From Cristatella mucedo (Eukaryota; Bryozoa; Phylactolaemata; Cristatellidae): 64,000 bases of DNA. The notes under the pieces were generated by a model that ran no database searches, was not told where the DNA came from, and worked only from the letters and a program-made list of their open reading frames with translations. Below are positions 1-8,250 of this stretch, piece by piece. The stretch spans positions 1,914,501-1,978,500 of the forward strand of contig WPIO01000050.1 of NCBI GenBank assembly GCA_009760855.2, read 5' to 3'. The translations under genes and the position numbers were made by a program. How positions within the stretch are numbered: position 1 is the stretch's first letter; each line of letters begins with the position of its first letter.

Positions 1-153
1 TTTAGAAATAGTGCAGACTCTTTTCTGCCACACCATGAATTAGTGGATGGCATCATCACTTGTTTACCAGAAATGAGATATTTTTTGGCTCTGTACAATC
101 TTCTGCGGACGTCAGGCTTTCGTGATGCCTATTTTGCATACTTATTACTTTAG

Positions 154-687
154 CCTGAACATGCGCTTCTGCTCCCGGGAAACGTGCTTCTTCACTCCGG
201 CAACGATGCAAGTGAGGCTACAACTTGCCATCAGCCTCATGATCGAGCAGCTGGCTCTAGTGATTGCATCTCAAGCTGCTCGTGCACCTCGGGGCGAAGC
301 GGCAGTGGAGCCGTGGGAGACGACTTGCAGGTGCAAGGCTTTGGCAGTTCTGCAGACGGGATCGTGCATCCTTGGCATCAGTTCTCTGTTGAAGCAGCAC
401 AGCCACACACGTCGTCATTGCAAAGCAGCACAGAGGCTGCTGTGGCAGTGGAGTTCCCATCAAAGAGTCTTGTTGATGTCGACCAGTTTGTTGCTGACCC
501 CATAGCCGCTGACCAAGAGCTTATAGTCGAGCCTGTTGCCAGTGAGAAGCGGCTCACCGAGTCCTTAGCTGGCAGCGCTCCCGCATCTGCTGCTGCTTCG
601 AGCAGTGGACGGTTTTTTACTAGTATTATACAAGAATTCATGAAAGCAGAGCGTACCTATGTTCGGCACCTCTACGACGTCATAGCC
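154..687 (+). CDS. ARHGEF4/9-like: RhoGEF (ARHGEF4/9/SPATA13-like), internal exon: linker and start of DH domain
   Basis: Internal exon of a Rho-family guanine-nucleotide exchange factor; earlier exons, including any SH3 domain, lie left of the window. It is bounded by a pyrimidine-rich acceptor (TTATTACTTTAG, ending at 153) and a consensus donor GTAAGT at 688. It reads 178 codons in phase 0. The first ~150 residues are a low-complexity Ser/Ala/Glu-rich linker with no recognised domain. The last ~22 residues (IIQEFMKAERTYVRHLYDV) are the first helix (CR1) of a Dbl-homology domain, equivalent to the VQEFISTERVYIKHL segment of collybistin. DH domains catalyse GDP release from Rho, Rac or Cdc42. 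The left boundary is inferred from the acceptor; an upstream in-frame stop (TAG, 151-153) overlaps that acceptor, so the exon cannot extend further left in this frame. Confidence 0.8.
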
Positions 688-782
688 GTAAGTGTCTGCT
701 CTTCATTGCTGGCACTTCGGAGTGGTTTGGTGTTGGTGTGCTGTGACTTGGTGCGTGTGTGTGCACTCGTGTTAGTGTGTGT

Positions 783-841
<59 letters not shown>

Positions 842-926
842 TGTGTGCGCGGTGTGTGTGAGAGTGTGCATGCGTGCATGCGCGTGTGTGTGTGTGCTGT
901 GCGTTGGTGTGTGTGCGTGCGTGCGT

Positions 927-967
<41 letters not shown>

Positions 968-1402
968 TTTGTGTATGTGTGTGTGCCTGCACGATTCTGC
1001 ATGGGCATATCAATATGTGTGTGTGAGTGCATGTATATGTGCTGTTCACATTCATGAGTGCTCCCCTCCCACTAAGAATGATAAAAATAGAAGAATAATG
1101 ATAGAACATGTCTCTGTCGCTTTCTACCGTTGTACCTTTAGCCATTTTTTGCACTATTATTTCTCGTTAGCCTTATACAGCCCCTGATGATTTAAGAATA
1201 CTTTGTGTATATGTTAAAGGCATGCCGGTTTTCCGGGAGGTTCACTAGCTGCTAATCGAATGTGAAGTTGGATTCGTGCTTGCCGTCCAGTTACTCCAAG
1301 TTGTTCTAATATTTTATATCTCGTCAGCCTCCAAGCTAGCCTGGTGCGTGCCGATTCGTAAAAAAGCACCGATTTTCCTGCATCATGTGTCAACTGTAAA
1401 AG
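688..1402 (+). other. RhoGEF intron with a long GT microsatellite
   Basis: Intron between the first two visible exons, GTAAGT at 688 and AAAAG at 1398-1402. It holds the GT tract listed separately, then unremarkable AT-rich sequence. The acceptor has a weak pyrimidine tract, so the exact 3' junction is less certain than the donor. Confidence 0.7.
762..970. repeat. (GT)n microsatellite, interrupted
   Basis: About 200 bp of GT/TG dinucleotides with GC, GCGT and TTTGT interruptions. Translation of either strand gives Cys-Val or His-Thr runs that are not genes. Confidence 0.97.
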
Positions 1403-1759
1403 CTCGTGTTCAAGGGTTACAAAGATCGGTGTGAGCAGCATCAAGACCTGTTTTCCAAGAGTGAGGTCACGCTGCTCTTCGGTAACATCACAGACGTGTA
1501 CCATTTCTCCAATCAGCTGTTGGCCTCGTTGGAAACTTGTGCCAGGAAAGCTCCTGGGCTCGGGGCCTCTGCCGATAAGCCAGCATCGACTTGCGAGGCT
1601 GTCATCAGTGGGCACGGTGTCACAGTGCAGAGGTCGGAGCCTGCCATACTCCCGTGCGACTGGACCTGTTCGGCCGACCAAGCTGCCACTGACCTGGCCG
1701 CAACAGATGAGTCATCGGGGCAGCTTTGCTGCGACATCGCCAGATGCTTCCTCGACAGG
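1403..1759 (+). CDS. ARHGEF4/9-like: RhoGEF DH-domain exon with a family-atypical insert
   Basis: Second visible DH exon, 119 codons, phase 0 at both ends, donor GTAAGC at 1760. The N-terminal ~45 residues (GYKDRCEQHQDLFS, then LLFGNITDVYHFSNQLLASLE) follow the collybistin/ASEF pattern GYLKQCRKRRDMFS / VIFGNIEDIYRFQ closely. The C-terminal end (LCCDIARCFLDR) matches the family's IGPCFLEHQ segment. Between them is a Ser/Ala/Thr/Cys-rich stretch of about 50-60 residues that the vertebrate proteins lack; it sits in a loop between DH helices. It could be a real lineage-specific loop, or it could hide a small unspliced intron, although no obvious donor/acceptor pair was seen in it. Joins in frame to 154-687 and 3414-3518. 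Confidence 0.85.
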
Positions 1760-2944
1760 GTAAGCTGTGATGTGCGACAGCAGTGAGTTTTTGAGTGCAT
1801 CGCGTAGATATGCCGCTGAATGAGCTGCTCGTGTGCCGTCAGCCATGTGTATGTCTGCTGAGAAGCATGCATCGAGAGACTGCCTATTTGCTTAGCTGCT
1901 GTCTATCGCTTCTCCCAACACTCTCTGCTCCAAGGCGAGGTTGTTGGCAGGCATGCACACGATCTTTTGGGATACTGATAGGTCAGAAATCGCAAGAAGT
2001 CTTGGCCACAGCTTTCATAAAAATTCGGCTCCAACTCCTGCTGCGGTATTTGTACCACGCGTGTCTGGCTGCTCTGCACATTTGAATCAGAAAGCACTTT
2101 AAAATACAAATGCATCATGTTTTTAGTGGCTCTATCATCTAGCTTAATATGGTCTCCAGATCGTTTGGGCAATGGATTTCGTGTAGTTTATTAAGGCTGG
2201 TGTCATCTTGCTTCGTTCACAACTGGTAGAATGAGTCGGCTAATCTTGCATGTACATCTAGCAAGACGTTTGGGCTTCCTAATCAATCTAGTCACGGCTC
2301 ATCATTATTCTCTTTCACAATTCTACACTCCTAGCCGGCCTCGTAGGTTCATGAGCCGTGTTTCTTAATTTTAATTTTTCATTCTATTGGTAATTATTAA
2401 AAACACGGTAGACATGTCTAATTATAATTGAACATTATTAGTCTTCCTCACTTTTTGTTTGCTTGTCAGTTAAAAGGTAATTTGTGTGGCCTTATTAGGG
2501 GCACACGCTCTAGACCTTGTGGCCTGGTGACAGCATTTATGTAGCAACTTGAAAGTTGCCATCTTGCTGTTAGTGCCACGTTAATGCTGTTGACAGCCGT
2601 TAATGATTAGCTTTAATCGAGTGAAAAAAAATTAATTGCCTGGATTAACTCGGTCAGGAAGCTAGCAAATGGCACTAACCCTTAAGCCAACCATGCTTGA
2701 CCTATGTACCTCATCTCGTACTGACGGTAGTGTTGCCCCATAGCAGCTAGCGTTAGTCGTCGTGATGCTCGTGATGTCTTTGTACGCGTTATAACATAAG
2801 TTTTGATACATCCGAATCGCATCCAAGTTAGTCCATGCTTTTGTGAGATTCCATCTCGACTCCTGTGACTCACTACTCGCCAGTCTTTTGGCTTGTGCAC
2901 TAAGCCACTTGTAAGTGGTGTGAATCTCTGCAGTTGGGCTTTTT
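1760..2944 (+). other. RhoGEF intron, left part, unannotated
   Basis: First ~1.2 kb of the intron between the exons ending at 1759 and starting at 3414. Mostly unique-looking AT-rich sequence. Short LINE-A-like words occur near 2680-2900 on the minus strand but are too degraded to delimit. Confidence 0.5.
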
Positions 2945-3375
2945 GATCATGACCTAAGCAATTGCCCCATTATGCTACTTCTCACCGACCTACACTTGCT
3001 TCTCATTAAGCAACGTATTGACTTCGAGGTTTTGCCACTCACTCTCAGGTCCCTTTAGTCTCTTGCTCTGGCCTATCTATCCAAACCACGTCTCTGCTAG
3101 ACATTGTACCAGCTGTGTCACTATCCAGCCCGTTATCCTCTGGAGACTGTGCCTTTATTTCATATGATCTCAAAGTCTGGATTTCGCTTGAGACTGACTA
3201 GTCATCCTCTCACTTGACGAAATTTAAGAAGAAGGTACAATCGCCAGTTATTCACAGCATTAGCCGGACCACGTCAATCGATTTTTGTGCGGTTTTGTGT
3301 CCTGACATAGGGCATAGTATTACTTTACTTGTGCATGCTTAATTCCAATAAAGGGACATTTCTTTTCTCTTGGGG
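2945..3375 (+). mobile_element. LINE-A (L2-like) 3' fragment, decayed
   Basis: Decayed 3' end of the RT ORF of LINE-A on the + strand, inside a RhoGEF intron. The conserved run LLTDLHLLLIKQRIDFEVL, then a remnant of the TFRSL segment, is recognisable near 2975-3060. Downstream come the FKKK remnant and the GTGCATGCTTA part of the LINE-A 3' UTR, but there is no clear TTA tail. Confidence 0.65.
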
Positions 3376-3413
3376 TGCCAATCAAGTTTATCAGTATTAT
3401 TATTATCTTTCAG

Positions 3414-3518
3414 CGAGAGGGATTCCTCGTGTATTCGGATTACTGTAACAACCACGACCGTGCTGCTTATCTGTACTCGAGCCTTGTCTGTGAGGTTCGA
3501 TATCAGCGATTTTTTGAG
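3414..3518 (+). CDS. ARHGEF4/9-like: RhoGEF DH-domain exon (YSDYCNNH motif)
   Basis: 35-codon exon, acceptor TTATTATCTTTCAG ending at 3413 and donor GTAAGC at 3519, phase 0 at both ends. It encodes REGFLVYSDYCNNHDRA followed by a short helix ending RYQRFFE. This aligns without gaps to the collybistin segment DGFWIYSEYCNNHLDA through RYQHFFE, one of the most characteristic stretches of this RhoGEF subfamily. It is too short to stand out as an ORF and was found by reading across the intron. Confidence 0.93.
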
Positions 3519-4253
3519 GTAAGCAGAGTGTTTTGCTTCTGATTTTCATATTATTACTATTAATTAGATTAGGCATTTTGCAATTAGAGTTGTCTGGCTT
3601 GCTGATAGCAATGTGCCATTCAATTGTGTGGTCTCAAGTCTTCTGTCCATAATGCGACAGTTACAAGAAAGAAACATACATAGTTAATGCTAAGGACCAC
3701 GAATCTGCTTCTTCTCATGGTACATTTCTGTAAACAAGCTCCATAACCTTTAACCTGGAGTATTTCTTGATATCTTGACTGACTCGGATATAAAATTTCG
3801 GGGAACAGCTCACAGTATCTGTTCATTTTTTTAATATCAAAGACCTGGTTCCGTGATGTTTGTTATTTATGCCGAAAGCCTTCTGCCCCTGTTGGTCGTC
3901 TTCGTTTACCTTTTAAATTTGAATATCGTTGTGGATAAAGCAGTTTATTTTTTATAAATAACCCACCGAAAGCGCGTTTTGTAGCAATCACTCTTGCTGA
4001 CCTTGCAGTGCATAACATGGAATCGCTCTTTCTTGTCTATGTTTATATACAGGAAATATCTTATAAGAAAGGGACCTATGCAACTGGCAAACACGAAATG
4101 ATGGCATTAGGGCTTATTGCCAAGATTTTTATAAATACGTGGCTGTCTTGGTTGATCTGTTGTGCTCAAAAATATTTTGCACTGAGGTTTGAGGATCTGG
4201 ACAGCAGACTGCTCGAAATAACCAGAATTATGTGCAGATGACATTGTTGATAC

Positions 4254-4700
4254 TAATAATAAGATTATATGTGTGTAGCACTCTAAAAGAACTAAATCTC
4301 TGACGGGGCACTTTGCATATGCTGCAAAGGAAGCACGTCTGTTGGTTAGCGATCACATGCACAGTGTCAGCATGCATAAGCATACAAAGGACAATGTTGT
4401 GAAGAACAGGTGTACTTTACCATCTTTTTTTAATATCGCCAAGTCAGAGGATATCCTCACGTCAGTCGGGTATAAGTTACAGGCCTTTGGAACTCATGAA
4501 CTAAATACGGGTCGGCTAAGAATTTGAAGTTCAGTGACGTGTGAAAGACGTGTGAGTAGTGAGTATCATAAGTCGAGATGGAGTGTCACAGATGCAGGGT
4601 CCAACTTGGATACAGTATCCCTGATAAAACAGGCCCAAATTGTGCCATGTTGCCTAGCTGAAAGTAGGCTGTCCTGATTAAGAGCTGGTGCAATCGTATG
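4254..4700 (-). mobile_element. LINE-A 3' end, minus strand, in RhoGEF intron
   Basis: Reverse-oriented LINE-A 3' end. The 3' hairpin remnant (AGCACTCTAAAAGAACTAAATCTCT...GGGCACTTTGCAT when read on +) is at 4275-4320, then the GCAAAGGAAGCACG, CAGTGTCAGCATGCATAAGCA and AAGGACAA blocks of the 3' UTR, then the C-terminal coding end. Decayed by substitutions. It fills much of the intron between the exons ending at 3518 and starting at 4861. Confidence 0.75.
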
Positions 4701-4860
4701 GTGAAAAGCCACTTCAGAAAAGTGCACCGAAATTGCATACAAATGGCGCTGGACAACATATACTGGCAGCTTTTAGAACTGTTCCCCTCGTGTGTGGGCC
4801 AGATTGTTTCACCCCAGATCATCTTACACTGGTTTACTAATGCATTGAATTGACTTTCAG

Positions 4861-5154
4861 GACTGCCGCCTCTTGAGAGGAATGGATAAGATACCCCTAA
4901 ATGGGTATCTGCTAACGCCAGTGCAGAAGATCTGCAAGTATCACCTGCAGCTGGCCGAACTTGTGAGCAGCAGCAGTGAGTGTTGCTCTTCAGGGCGTGA
5001 CACGGCGGTCCCTAGAGCAACTGGCCGGTGTCCGGCTCTGACATCAGCATTGGCAGTGATGCGAGACGTCGTGCATCGCGTTAATGAACAGAAGCGCATC
5101 TCGGAGAGTTGCCGATCAGTCGACGAGTGGCAAGTAAAAGTGGCCAACTGGCAG
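4861..5154 (+). CDS. ARHGEF4/9-like: RhoGEF exon: catalytic DH helix and start of the PH linker
   Basis: 98-codon exon with strong acceptor (GAATTGACTTTCAG) and donor GTATGA at 5155, phase 0. It contains the DH signature [20 protein letters not shown] (CR3, the GTPase-contacting helix), nearly identical to [20 protein letters not shown] in ARHGEF4/9/SPATA13, with Pro replaced by His. About 27 variable residues follow, then LAVMRDVVHRVNEQKR and DEWQVKVANWQ, matching collybistin LAVMRNVTQQINERKR and AQWQASVLDWE. This last stretch is the DH-PH linker that fixes the subfamily. The loop after the CR3 helix is longer and Ser/Cys-rich compared with vertebrate members. This is the strongest single exon for identifying the gene. 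Confidence 0.96.
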
Positions 5155-5989
5155 GTATGAGTGCCTGTACTGCTGCTCAGCGGGAGAAGCCGTCCCTTAT
5201 TATATAATGCCTCTGAGGCACCGTCCATGGAATGTGTGGCCAAAAATCCCTTATGCTCCTGCGAAAAAAGTAGTGCACAGTATTTGAATTGCCCTCGTCC
5301 TTTTACTTCCCAGTGAGTGACCCGGCTGAGCATGTTTTGTTTGGTTGCTCTGCATTCTCGTTACCATTTTTAGGGCATTAAAGTGTGAAATCGCTTCTCT
5401 TGAGGAAATGAGTGAAAGGGTGCAAAAGCTTGATTTAATTGCAGCCGGTTGAGCGAAGAATAGAGCCGGCCATTGTCGATATCATTATTAGTGCCTGGTG
5501 CTATCGGTAAAGCTCAGGAAGACCAGCATAATGAGTTAGAGAAACAGAGGCAGATTTTGGACAGAGAGATAAAAGTAGCCAGGCAGACAGAGACAGGCTG
5601 GCAGAGGCTGACAGGCAGAGGTTTAGACGATGTGGAGAGTAACTGTGAGAGTAAACTTAGAAGTTGATTAGCATGCATGGCAGGATGATATGACTGTGAC
5701 ATCCTGCTCTTTTTTTGCCGTTGGCCTCTTTTTAGTTCGTCTGCTGTGATGCAAGCGGTGGGTACTGCTGTAGTTGCAGCACGGTCATCGCGCTAGCTGA
5801 CTCTCCTCTCTATTTCCCGGCCTTTCGTTTTTCTGCTCGCTCTTGCCGACTGTCGAATCGCTTATGTTAGTTAACGTTTGTGCCTTGTGAATAGGACCAC
5901 ATCATTGAGATTCGAATGTTTTAGCCACTGATTGATCACCATCAGTACAGTTTCAGAGAACACAGACTCGTTCGGCGTCACGTTTGCAG
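5155..5989 (+). other. RhoGEF intron
   Basis: 835-bp intron, GTATGA to TTTGCAG. A purine-rich AGACAGAG-like tract lies at 5510-5640. No mobile element recognised. Confidence 0.7.
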
Positions 5990-6344
5990 GGCGATAGCAT
6001 AAGCAGATGCAGTACCAGGCTCATCCTCTCCGGAGAGCACGTACGCGAGGAGTGGGTGCCGACAGAGAAAGGCAGCTTCTACAAGCGTGCGTCCAGGCAG
6101 AGGCGCTCCTACTACTTGTTTGATGCTGAGCTCATCGAGTGCCAAAAGTTTGCCACCGCATCGAAGCGTAGCGGGCAGCAGCTGTCACTGTGTAGGCGAT
6201 ACCGCCTGGCACCGTCGGCAGCTGTCGTTGCGGAAGCCGTTGAAGAAGAGGTGCCACCGGTACGGGCGAATCAGGGCGAGCACGCTCACTGGGAGCTCCT
6301 TGATGCCAATGATGCCAATGCCGCCACACCGTCTTCCGGCCACG
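5990..6344 (+). CDS. ARHGEF4/9-like: RhoGEF PH-domain exon (3' boundary uncertain)
   Basis: Acceptor CACGTTTGCAG precedes 5990. The reading GDSISRCSTRLILSGEHVR, then RSYYLFDAELIECQK, aligns with the collybistin PH start GEDILDRSSELIYTGEM...RVFFLFDHQMVLCKK. A basic insert (KGSFYKRASRQRR) lies between strands 1 and 2. After ECQK the match fades: an Ala/Val/Glu-rich run may correspond to the YKGRIDMDKYEVVDIED strands. Three donors are possible. GTGGGT at 6345 gives phase 1. GTGCCA at 6251 and GTACGG at 6260 both give phase 0, which fits the phase-0 acceptor at 7932. Which one is used cannot be decided by eye. PH domains of this family bind phosphoinositides and help membrane targeting. Confidence 0.8.
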
Positions 6345-6585
6345 GTGGGTACACGGTGCACGTGAGAGCAGCTACTGCTAATCAACAGTCGCATTCTCCA
6401 CATCCCACCCATGATTTGTGTATCAGGCGGTTGCATCGAAAATCGCTAAGTTTTTGGCATGTGCACCTTATCTTTATGTTTTCTGTGGTGTTGATCAAGT
6501 TGCTATGGCTCGTGTGCTTATCTGATTTCAGAGGTCATGCGTTCAACATGCCAAGAATGGAAAAAACATTTAGTTCGTTTGCATA

Positions 6586-6704
6586 GCGCCCCCAGAGAAC
6601 TAATTGCATTTCACTTTACAGCAAATGTAAAGCGCCTAGAGAGAGAGAGATTAAGTTCTCTGAGGGCGCTTTATCAAGTGAATTATTATTATTATTGTTA
6701 TTAA
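6586..6704 (+). mobile_element. Solo LINE-A 3' tail with short fold-back
   Basis: Tail-only copy: GCAAATGTAAAGCGCC, a purine/pyrimidine hairpin loop, GGGCGCTTTATCAAGTG, then (ATT)n. AAAGCGCC and GGCGCTTT pair perfectly. A short inverted piece of the same tail (GCGCCCCCAGAGAACTA, 6586-6602) is joined to its left side. Lies in the intron preceding the last PH exon. Confidence 0.85.
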
Positions 6705-7302
6705 TTTCCATTCAGGCGCTTCACTTATGCCAATGCTAGTGATGGCCAGAGGACGATCGTTTAGATGCTGATGATGCGTAAGCTTGCTAAAAGCATTAGT
6801 CGGAGCTGCAGCTGTGCCGGTCCTGCCGGGCACGCTGCCCCGAGCGCAAAGACCCGCACAGGAATGAGCTGTAGCTTTCGTCGTGAAGCTTGCTTGGCAT
6901 GCCGCACACAGCGGATTGTACTGCCAAGCGGGCCGGCTAGCACAAAGCCAGCCAGTGGGGCTGCCTGGGTTGTCGGCAACACTGTCGGCCGAAGCATTGC
7001 CTGCACTAGCACTAGCTCGCTCTCCGACATTTGCCGTCCGGCCGCCGAGATCTTCTTGCTGACCTTCACCGAGTCTAGTCTATGCAAAGTCGTCCAGCTC
7101 CCTCCTCTTCCAGCCTCTGGCTCTGGCTGCAATGCACCAGGTAATCTTTGATGAAACAAAGGCCAGGGTCGTCGGACCCGTTTTGGCTTGCAGTTTTGGC
7201 TTCAGGCTTATTCGTCTCACGATTCACAGTCAGCTGCAGCCTGCTGTCATAGAGGTGCACTTGGTAAGGGTGCCTGCAATGCGTGAATCTGTGCCCCCAT
7301 TT
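6705..7302 (+). other. Intronic segment between inverted LINE-A tails; possible cryptic exon
   Basis: About 600 bp, GC-richer than its surroundings and open for about 130 codons on both strands (6765-7151 on +). The + frame ends at a plausible donor (GTAATC at 7141), but its phase matches neither the upstream nor the downstream exon, and no PH-domain or other motif was recognised. Listed as non-coding with low certainty; a lineage-specific or alternative exon is possible. Confidence 0.35.
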
Positions 7303-7403
7303 CTCACTAATAATAATAATAATAATTCACTTGATAAAGCGCCCTCAGAGAACTTAATCTCTCTCTCTAGGCGCTTTACATTTGCTGCAAAGTGAAATGC
7401 AAT
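7303..7403 (-). mobile_element. Solo LINE-A 3' tail, minus strand
   Basis: Tail-only copy in reverse: (TAA)n, then CACTTGATAAAGCGCC, loop, GGCGCTTTACATTTGCTGC. Nearly the mirror image of the copy at 6603-6704, including the same expanded GAGAGAGA loop and the shared ATTGCATTTCACTTT flank. Confidence 0.9.
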
Positions 7404-7835
7404 CCCTCTCCACCCTCCAGGCATTCATCTGCTGGCTTCGATCATCGGTTACAGCCTAGCAGCAGCTAGGCCAGCCAATAACATGCTCGGCTCTGAGCCG
7501 TAACAGGGCTATGCATGAATGGGCTCGAAGTGTGAACTAGGCTCGGGGAAACTGTGCCAACCAAGGAGGCTGGCTCGGCTGAATGCTGACTGACTTCGAT
7601 GCAGGGAAGGGGGGCAGTTTCAGTAGTGCCCTTTGCTAGCACCTGCAACGCTGCACATGGGGGAGGGAGTGGGTCACATGGGAGGGGTGGGTCGAGCCGG
7701 GACCACTCTTAACCGCCTGCAGTAGCTGCAGCAGCACTCTGTCGGCTTCTGCATTTTTACCTCTGCATGACCAGTAGACTCCTCCCCCCCCCCCCCGATG
7801 CCGATCGGGCTGCGGTGCTGCCCCCCTTTCTGTCT

Positions 7836-7930
7836 CTCTCTCCTGCTGTCTTTGTTTCTCTGTCTTTGTCTCTCTCTCCCTCTCTGTGTCTCTGTCTGTC
7901 TCTTTCTCTCTGTCTCTCTCTCTCTCTTTG
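7836..7930. repeat. (TC)n-rich tract
   Basis: Pyrimidine tract of TCTCTC/TGTC units that runs directly into TTTGAG at 7927-7932 and so doubles as the polypyrimidine tract of the acceptor proposed for the last exon. Confidence 0.9.
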
Positions 7931-7932
7931 AG

Positions 7933-8250
7933 CTAATTCGTCGATCAATGTCCTCATGCCTGTCGTCTTCCAGCACGTGCAACTGCGGCAATACATACAC
8001 GTTGGTTGCAGGAGGGGAAGCGAGCATTAAGCACGGCGGTGGCCTGCTACCGATTCGATCGCAGCGGCTGCCTCGGCATGCCTTGCTGCTGAGGCCTGCA
8101 GTGCAGCTCGTGACGATGGCGAGCTGTGGCAGGGCGCCGCTGACTATTCTCTGCATGAAGACGGCAGCAGACAAAGCAGCCTGGCTGGAAGCAGTCCGGA
8201 GCAGCTGCATGCACTCGCTGGCTGCTGCACGGCAAGGATCGACGGACTGA
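7933..8250 (+). CDS. ARHGEF4/9-like: RhoGEF last coding exon: end of PH domain
   Basis: Proposed terminal exon after the TC-rich tract ending TTTGAG (phase 0); an alternative acceptor, CTTCCAG ending at 7973, would need a phase-2 partner. The frame closes with TGA at 8248-8250. Near the end, LTILCMKTAADKAAWLEAV has the features of the C-terminal PH strand and helix (collybistin IHLFFAKKLEEKIRWLRAF), including the invariant Trp. Upstream, GNTYTLV may correspond to the NAFKLH strand. About 50 residues between them are unlike the family. The protein stops about 14 residues after the PH helix, so it lacks the long tail of vertebrate ARHGEF9. The first half of the exon is the least certain part. 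A non-canonical ATTAAA at 8628 could be the poly(A) signal. Confidence 0.6.
   Translation, partial: LIRRSMSSCLSSSSTCNCGNTYTLVAGGEASIKHGGGLLPIRSQRLPRHALLLRPAVQLVTMASCGRAPLTILCMKTAADKAAWLEAVRSSCMHSLAAARQGSTD

Noticed and set aside
672-1187. Long open frames rich in Cys-Val or His-Thr on both strands
   Set aside because: They translate the GT microsatellite; no stop-free coding signal exists outside the repeat.
6761-7159. Minus-strand 132-codon frame opposite the 6765-7151 frame
   Set aside because: No motif, no splice context, and both strands are open because the segment is GC-rich.
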